Positions 39,527 through 44,004 of a stretch of DNA of 44,004 bases are shown in pieces (within the stretch, counting starts at the first letter, position 1; each line of letters begins with the position of its first letter). Below the pieces are notes generated by a model. The model did not search any database. It was not told where the DNA came from and worked only from the letters and a program-made list of their open reading frames with translations. Location of the stretch: positions 1 to 44,004 of the forward strand of contig JACMKT010000061.1 of assembly GCA_014380005.1 (NCBI GenBank), in the 5' to 3' direction. The position numbers and the translations under genes are program-made. The stretch is from Rhodospirillales bacterium (GTDB lineage Bacteria > Pseudomonadota > Alphaproteobacteria > Rhodospirillales > Magnetospirillaceae).

Positions 39527-40162
39527 ATGCGAGCTGTTCTCGGCGTTTTGGTGGTGCTGGTGGTGGCGTTGGTCGCAATGGCGGCCTGGCTTTATTCCGG
39601 CTCCTACGACATTTCCGCCCGTGGCAAGGCCAGCCCGGTGCTGGATCAACTGACTGGCATCGCCAAGCGCCAGTCGGTGCGGGCCCATGCCCAGCACATC
39701 GACCCGCCGCCCTTGACCGACGCTATTCTGGTGGAGGACGGCGCCCGGCACTACCGCGACGCCTGCGCCCAATGCCACGGCGCGCCGGGGGTGGAGGCAC
39801 AACCCTTCGCCCGCAATCTGCGCCCGGCCCCGCCCGACCTTGCCAAGGAACCCGGCGGCTGGACCCCATCGCAACTATTCTGGATCACCCAGAACGGCCT
39901 GAGAATGACCGGCATGCCGGCCTATCAGGATGCCTTGGTGGATGGCGAAATCTGGGCATTGGTGGCCTTCCTCGACCAATTGCCCAAGATGGATGCGGCG
40001 AAATACCAGTCGCTGACGGTGCCCCCGGCGCCGCCTCAGGTGGAGCCGGCGCCCAGCGGCGGTGTGCAGGACGTGGTCCCGCCGTCAGAGGGGGAGGAAC
40101 CGGTGTCGCCGTCCGCTCCGCCCAGTGAAACGCCGCCAGCGCAGCCGGAGGCGCCGCGTTAA
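39527..40162 (+). CDS. Membrane-anchored class I cytochrome c
   Basis: 211 residues. One N-terminal helix (about 3-23) anchors it or acts as a signal. The heme c site is CAQCH (80-84) and the sixth ligand is probably M130 in RMTGMPAY. The C-terminal 45 residues are Pro/Glu/Ser-rich (PPAPPQVEPAPSGG onward), like a linker. It is probably a periplasmic electron carrier. I start at the ATG at 39527; a GTG at 39515 would place the RBS inside the gene. Its stop overlaps the stop of the convergent methyltransferase in a shared TTAA. Confidence 0.85.
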   Translation: MRAVLGVLVVLVVALVAMAAWLYSGSYDISARGKASPVLDQLTGIAKRQSVRAHAQHIDPPPLTDAILVEDGARHYRDACAQCHGAPGVEAQPFARNLRPAPPDLAKEPGGWTPSQLFWITQNGLRMTGMPAYQDALVDGEIWALVAFLDQLPKMDAAKYQSLTVPPAPPQVEPAPSGGVQDVVPPSEGEEPVSPSAPPSETPPAQPEAPR

Positions 40163-40665
40163 GGGAGCCGCACCGGCCCGTCGCCCTTGACCGCGCAGAT
40201 GCGCTGGACCACTGCGCGGTCTTCCACCACGCCGTCTTCATAGGCCACCACGGTCAGGCCGGCGGTGACGCGCAGCAATTCGCCGCGCGCCAGCAGGAAG
40301 TCGGGATTGCGCGGGCTGCCGAAGCGTTCATTGCCTTGGGCGAAGGTCTCGTAGATCAGCACGCCATCGTCGGCCAACGAGTCCAGCAAGGCTGGGAACA
40401 GCGGACGCCACAGGTAATTGGTCACCACCACGCCCGCGAAGCGGTGCCCCGCCAGCGGCCAGGGCGAGCCGTTCTCCAGATCGGCGGCGATCAGTTCGGC
40501 GCCGGGGGCGTCGGTGTGGGCGATGTCGCGGTCCACTCCGGTCACGCCATGGCCGCGCGCCAGGAACAACCGGCTATGGCGCCCGCCGCCGCAGGCCAAA
40601 TCCAGCACGGCACCGCCGGGGCTGACCAGCGGGGCGAAGCGGGACACCCAGGGCGAGGCGGTCAT
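40159..40665 (-). CDS. Small class I SAM-dependent methyltransferase
   Basis: 168 residues. The SAM motif I is VLDLACGGGRHSRLFLARGH with acidic D in VTGVDRD. YLWRPLFPALLDSLADDGVL is the helix after strand 4. It resembles TehB-like or UbiE-like small methyltransferases, but the substrate is unknown. No extra domain is present. It is divergent from the DUF1178 gene with 48 bases between, and convergent with the cytochrome c gene. Confidence 0.8.
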   Translation of the reverse strand: MTASPWVSRFAPLVSPGGAVLDLACGGGRHSRLFLARGHGVTGVDRDIAHTDAPGAELIAADLENGSPWPLAGHRFAGVVVTNYLWRPLFPALLDSLADDGVLIYETFAQGNERFGSPRNPDFLLARGELLRVTAGLTVVAYEDGVVEDRAVVQRICAVKGDGPVRLP

Positions 40666-40713
40666 GTGGGGGACTCCGTTGTCATGGCGGCCAGATTTCT
40701 GTAAACGGGAAGC

Positions 40714-41124
40714 ATGATCCTATTTCAATTGCGCTGCGCCAACGACCATGAGTTCGAGGGCTGGTTCAGGGACAATGCCGGCTTCGACGCCCAGTCGGCG
40801 GCAGGCGAGATCGCCTGCCCGGTCTGCGCCAGCACCCAAGTGGGCAAGGCGATCATGGCGCCGCGCCTGAACAAAGCCACCGGTCAGGCCTTGGACGCCC
40901 AGGGCGCCGCCCGCGAAATGCGCCGGCTGCTGTCGGATTTGCGCCAGAAGGTCGAGGAAAACTGCGATTACGTCGGCGAGAAATTCCCCGACGAGGCCCG
41001 CAAAATCCATTACGGCGACACCGAATCCCGCCCCATCTACGGCGAAGCCTCAGCCGAGGAGGCTCGCGATCTGGAAGACGAGGGGATTGCGGTGGTGTCG
41101 GTGCCGTGGGTGCGGGAGAATTAA
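40714..41124 (+). CDS. DUF1178 family protein
   Basis: 136 residues, normal for DUF1178. The N-terminal zinc-ribbon-like part has C8 and H12 (LRCANDHEFEGWF) and C35/C38 (ACPVCAS). The C-terminal part contains KIHYGDTESRPIYGEAS and the acidic end GIAVVSVPWVREN. Function is unknown. The family is widespread in alpha- and betaproteobacteria. A large hairpin with a T-run follows and may be its terminator. Confidence 0.9.
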   Translation: MILFQLRCANDHEFEGWFRDNAGFDAQSAAGEIACPVCASTQVGKAIMAPRLNKATGQALDAQGAAREMRRLLSDLRQKVEENCDYVGEKFPDEARKIHYGDTESRPIYGEASAEEARDLEDEGIAVVSVPWVREN

Positions 41125-41138
41125 GTTCTAGGAAAGGT

Positions 41139-41237
41139 TTCACCACAAAGACACAAAGAACACGAAGATGTCTGCCGGGTGGCTAATGAATTCCGCCCGA
41201 CAAATTCTCTTCGTGTTCTTTGTGTCTTTGTGGTGAA
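41139..41237. repeat. Long perfect inverted repeat (30-bp arms), MITE-like or terminator
   Basis: Left arm 41139-41168 and right arm 41208-41237 are exact reverse complements over 30 bases, with a 39-base spacer that can pair partly with itself. Each arm is made of short near-repeats (CACAAAG, ACACAAAG, AACACGAAG). A T7 run (41239-41245) follows on the plus strand, so transcribed from DUF1178 it would form a very strong terminator. The arms encode no protein. The arm words differ from the local GC-rich background, which suggests an inserted element. Confidence 0.7.
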
Positions 41238-41249
41238 CTTTTTTTAAGA

Positions 41250-42293
41250 TCACCCGCCGCCCAGCAGCTTGTCCGGGTCCAATTTGATGTCGCGGCGGAC
41301 TTGGCCGGCATTGCCCAGGGTCGGGGCCTTTTTGCCGTCCACCAGGATGTCCAGGGCGCCGGCATTACCCACCATCAGGGTCAGTCCGGGGCGGTTGGGG
41401 ACCATGTAGCTGTCGCCGCGGCGCAGCAGGCGCGACAGCAGCAATTGGCCGTCAAGTTCGCGCACCTGAACCCAGCAATCGTCGGTAATGGCTTTCAGTT
41501 GGACACGGGAATCGGCGTTGTCCTGGCCGACCACCTTGCCCTCGGGAAGCGGGGCAGCGGCGGCGGGGTCCACCTTGGGAGCGGGTGCCTTGACCGGTTC
41601 GGGAACGGCGACAGGGGCGGCAGCAACCACCGGAGCAGCGATGGGCGTGGCGGTCTTGGCCTCGTCCTCGCCTTCCGACGGTGGCACCACATCGTTGTCC
41701 TTGCCGGCCATGGCGGCGGGAGTGGCGGCTTCCTCGGCGGTCTTGGCCGGGGTCTCGTCGGGCTTGGGCGCCGCTTCCACCGGCTTGGCCGGCTCACCGG
41801 TCAGGGTGGCTTGGCGGCTGAACACCGAGGCCAAGCGGTCGGGCAGCGGCGGCACCATTTCGGCCACCTGGGGCTGGCGCGCCGACAGCAGATACCAGCC
41901 GCCATAGGCGACGGCCGCCAGCATCAGGCCCAGGAACAGCACGGCGCCGCCGGGGATGCGGCCCTCGGACACCGGCGACGGGAAGGCCAGATTGAGGCGG
42001 ACGTCCAGCTCTCCGGCAGCTTCGGCGCGGAAGCGGCGGACCATTTCCTCGCCGTCCAGGCCAAGGAATTCGGCGTAGGTGCGCAGGAAGCCCACGGCAT
42101 AGGTGCCGCCGGGCAAGTCCTTGTGGCGCCCGTCTTCCAGCGCTTGCAGGAAGGGCTGGCGGATACGCAGCAGGAGCGAGACTTCGGCGACGGTCTTGCC
42201 GGTCAATTCGCGGGCGGTCTTCAGGCTGTGGCCGACCGCCACTGTGGGCGCGCCTTGAGCCAAATTCACATTATCTTGCGCATTGTTGGCCAC
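41250..42293 (-). CDS. rodZ: RodZ-like cytoskeletal protein (HTH, TM, DUF4115)
   Basis: 347 residues in the RodZ layout. An N-terminal helix-turn-helix (about 20-85, LKTARELTGKTVAEVSLLLR) is followed by a membrane helix (about 115-135), a Pro/Ala-rich periplasmic linker (about 150-255), and a C-terminal DUF4115 beta domain (CWVQVRELDGQLLL, then GLTLMVGNAGALDILVDGK). RodZ links MreB to the membrane and helps set rod shape. It lies downstream of ptsP on the same strand with a 126-base gap. Confidence 0.88.
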   Translation of the reverse strand: MANNAQDNVNLAQGAPTVAVGHSLKTARELTGKTVAEVSLLLRIRQPFLQALEDGRHKDLPGGTYAVGFLRTYAEFLGLDGEEMVRRFRAEAAGELDVRLNLAFPSPVSEGRIPGGAVLFLGLMLAAVAYGGWYLLSARQPQVAEMVPPLPDRLASVFSRQATLTGEPAKPVEAAPKPDETPAKTAEEAATPAAMAGKDNDVVPPSEGEDEAKTATPIAAPVVAAAPVAVPEPVKAPAPKVDPAAAAPLPEGKVVGQDNADSRVQLKAITDDCWVQVRELDGQLLLSRLLRRGDSYMVPNRPGLTLMVGNAGALDILVDGKKAPTLGNAGQVRRDIKLDPDKLLGGG

Positions 42294-42419
42294 GATTGAA
42301 TGACCCTATCCCGTGAAAATGGCTGGCGTTTCAGCAATATTGCCAAGACCGCACATTGTCTTCTGTGTATCAAATTGGGGGCGGTGCAGGCAACCATCAC
42401 TCCGGTGAGGATGAATTGC

Positions 42420-44004
42420 TCACAGGGCCACGCCGTGGTCGATGGCGAAATGCTTGAGTTTATCGCGAAGCGACCGGTCGGGCAGTTTCAGCAACCCCTC
42501 CAGATAGCCCTTGACCGGGGCCACCGACAGGGTGCGGATCATGGTCTTGACCGGACCGATGGACGGCGACGCCACCGACAGGATGCGCACGCCACAGGCA
42601 ATCAGCGCCATGGCTTCCAGCGGTTTGCCGGCCATTTCGCCGCACACCGACAGCGGCACGCCGGCGGCTTCGCATTTGCCCGCCACATAGCGGATGAAGG
42701 TCAGCAGGCCCGGCGACAGCGCATCGTAACGGTCGGCGATACGCGGATTGCCGCGGTCCACCGCATATAGGAATTGGGTCATGTCGTTGGAGCCGATGGA
42801 GATGAAATCCACCAGCGGCAGCAACGCTTCCATCTGGAAGGCCAAGGCGGGCACTTCCAGCATGGTGCCGACCTTGATGCGTTCGGGCAGCATGCGTCCG
42901 GCGGCGCGCTCGCGCTCCACCTCCAGATCCAGGATCTTGCGCGCCTGCACCAGTTCAGCCACTTCGGCGATCATGGGGAACATGATGCGCAGCTCGCGCC
43001 CCGAGGCCGAGCGGATCAGCGCGCGCAGCTGGTGGCGCAGCACCGCCGGGCGGTCCAGGGTGATGCGGATGGAACGCCAACCCAAGGCCGGGTTGTCTTC
43101 CTCATACGGATTCCAATAGGGCAGCACCTTGTCGCCGCCCACGTCCAGCGAGCGGAACACCACCGGTTTGCCCGCGGCCTGATCCAGAATCTTGCGGTAC
43201 AGGATGGTCTGCGCGGTGACGTCGGGCAGGCTGGAGCGCGCCATGAAGGGCAGCTCGGTACGGTACAGGCCGATGCCGTCGGCGCCGGAATCGTGCAGAT
43301 GCTGCATGTCCAGCAACAGGCCGGCATTCATCAACAGCGTGACCTGGATGCCGTCGCGGGTGACCGCCGGCAAATCTTTCAGGCGGGCATAATGGGCGGC
43401 GCGCTGCTGGCGCTGGTTGATGGCGTCCGAGAAGATGTCGCGGATGTCGTCGCTGGGGCGCAGGAACACCTGGGCATTGTCGCCATCGACGATGACCGGG
43501 TCCAAGGGTTCTACCTTGTCCAGCACTTCCTTGACCCGGCCCACCACCGGAATGTCCAGGGCCCGCGCCACGATGGCCACGTGCATGGTGGGCGAACCCT
43601 CTTCCAGCACAAGGCCGCGCAGGCGCTTGGGGTCGTAATCGAACAGATCCATGGGGCCCATGGTCCGGGCGATCAGGATGGCGTCAGCCGGCAGCTCGCC
43701 GCGCGGATTGGCGTCCTCGCCTCCCGATAATTGCTGCAGCAGGCGGTTGGCGATGTCTTCGAAATCGTGCAGGCGTTCGCGCAAATAGGGGTCGGTCACT
43801 TGGCTCATGCGCGCGCGCATGTCGTCATTGACCTTCTGCACCGACGCCTCGGCGGTCAGGCCGGAGCGGATGGCCTCGCCGATCTTGCCCAGCCAGCCCT
43901 TGTCCTCGGTGAACATGCGGTAGGTTTCAAGCACGTCGCGGTGCTCGCCATCGCGCATTTCCGGGCGCGAGAACAACTCGTCCAGGGCGTTCTTGATGTG
44001 GGTC
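42420..44004 (-). CDS. ptsP: Phosphoenolpyruvate-protein phosphotransferase PtsP (EI-Ntr), 5'-truncated by the window
   Basis: An open frame of 528 codons that continues past the right edge; the N-terminal GAF domain expected in PtsP is outside the window. The phospho-accepting His is in GSPTMHVAIVARAL (its codon is at 43583-43581). The PEP-binding part has GIGLYRTELPFM, MFPMIAEVAEL, GTMLEVPALAF, and SIGSNDMTQFLYAVDR, with the catalytic Cys in VCGEMAGKP. EI-Ntr starts the nitrogen-related PTS by passing phosphate from PEP to NPr. The reading frame is intact to the stop at 42420. Confidence 0.93.
   Translation of the reverse strand, partial: THIKNALDELFSRPEMRDGEHRDVLETYRMFTEDKGWLGKIGEAIRSGLTAEASVQKVNDDMRARMSQVTDPYLRERLHDFEDIANRLLQQLSGGEDANPRGELPADAILIARTMGPMDLFDYDPKRLRGLVLEEGSPTMHVAIVARALDIPVVGRVKEVLDKVEPLDPVIVDGDNAQVFLRPSDDIRDIFSDAINQRQQRAAHYARLKDLPAVTRDGIQVTLLMNAGLLLDMQHLHDSGADGIGLYRTELPFMARSSLPDVTAQTILYRKILDQAAGKPVVFRSLDVGGDKVLPYWNPYEEDNPALGWRSIRITLDRPAVLRHQLRALIRSASGRELRIMFPMIAEVAELVQARKILDLEVERERAAGRMLPERIKVGTMLEVPALAFQMEALLPLVDFISIGSNDMTQFLYAVDRGNPRIADRYDALSPGLLTFIRYVAGKCEAAGVPLSVCGEMAGKPLEAMALIACGVRILSVASPSIGPVKTMIRTLSVAPVKGYLEGLLKLPDRSLRDKLKHFAIDHGVAL

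Noticed and set aside
41139-41237. CRISPR-like short repeats
   Set aside because: The units are 7-9-base near-repeats without spacers and form two inverted arms, not an array.
1-44004. rRNA, tRNA or magnetosome (mam) genes
   Set aside because: Looked for cloverleaf-like regions, rRNA motifs and Mam-type proteins; none was recognised.

Overview
The window is GC-rich chromosomal DNA from an alphaproteobacterium. It most resembles the Rhodospirillales, and I would guess a Magnetospirillum-like organism. The evidence is an NDUFAF5-like methyltransferase gene next to sfsA and map, a divergent comF-grxC-nitrilase group, RodZ next to the nitrogen-PTS enzyme ptsP, separate tungstate and molybdate uptake genes, and many GGDEF, cyclase and PAS signalling proteins. 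The genus is an inference from gene content. I found no rRNA, tRNA, CRISPR array, transposase or magnetosome gene.

Layout. 1-6.5 kb: the 5' end of rplM (minus strand, running off the window), a CPA2-type antiporter, a small unknown gene, a thioesterase and an ECHDC3-like crotonase placed divergently, a DUF3500 protein, and an M48 protease-MscS channel pair. 6.5-10.9 kb: a minus-strand tungstate operon (tupB-tupC-tupA), a regulator that joins an HTH to a ligand-binding domain, and a TPR-TylF methyltransferase. 11-18.6 kb: a SPOR lipoprotein, an RluA pseudouridine synthase, an XRE regulator with a likely operator, a HerA/FtsK-like ATPase, a methyltransferase, ybaK, arfB, and modBC without modA. 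18.6-26.1 kb: a signalling block with a c-heme GGDEF protein, a small His/Pro/Tyr-rich secreted protein, a class III nucleotidyl cyclase in an operon with a DctP-type binding protein, and a PAS histidine kinase.

26.3-31.1 kb is the most interesting region. Three secreted proteins built from a roughly 24-residue curlin-like repeat (core A-A-G-x-x-N-x-A-x-Q), a fourth carrying a related C-terminal unit, and small secreted partners surround a lipoprotein. The first 250 residues of that lipoprotein read as a CsgG-type secretion channel, fused to a peptidoglycan-binding-like segment and a DUF4384 domain. I propose a divergent curli-like functional-amyloid export locus. Hairpins lie between or after its cistrons and could set subunit ratios.

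31.3-44 kb: an MscS channel with a cyclic-nucleotide-binding domain, which may respond to the cyclase 7 kb away; two tandem paralogues of an unknown family; the NDUFAF5-like/sfsA/map operon; comF, grxC and a nitrilase; a cytochrome c whose ribosome binding site lies inside a hairpin; a small methyltransferase; a DUF1178 protein; a 30-bp perfect inverted repeat; rodZ; and a 5'-truncated ptsP.

Assignments rest on reading translated motifs and gene layout by eye; no database search was run.
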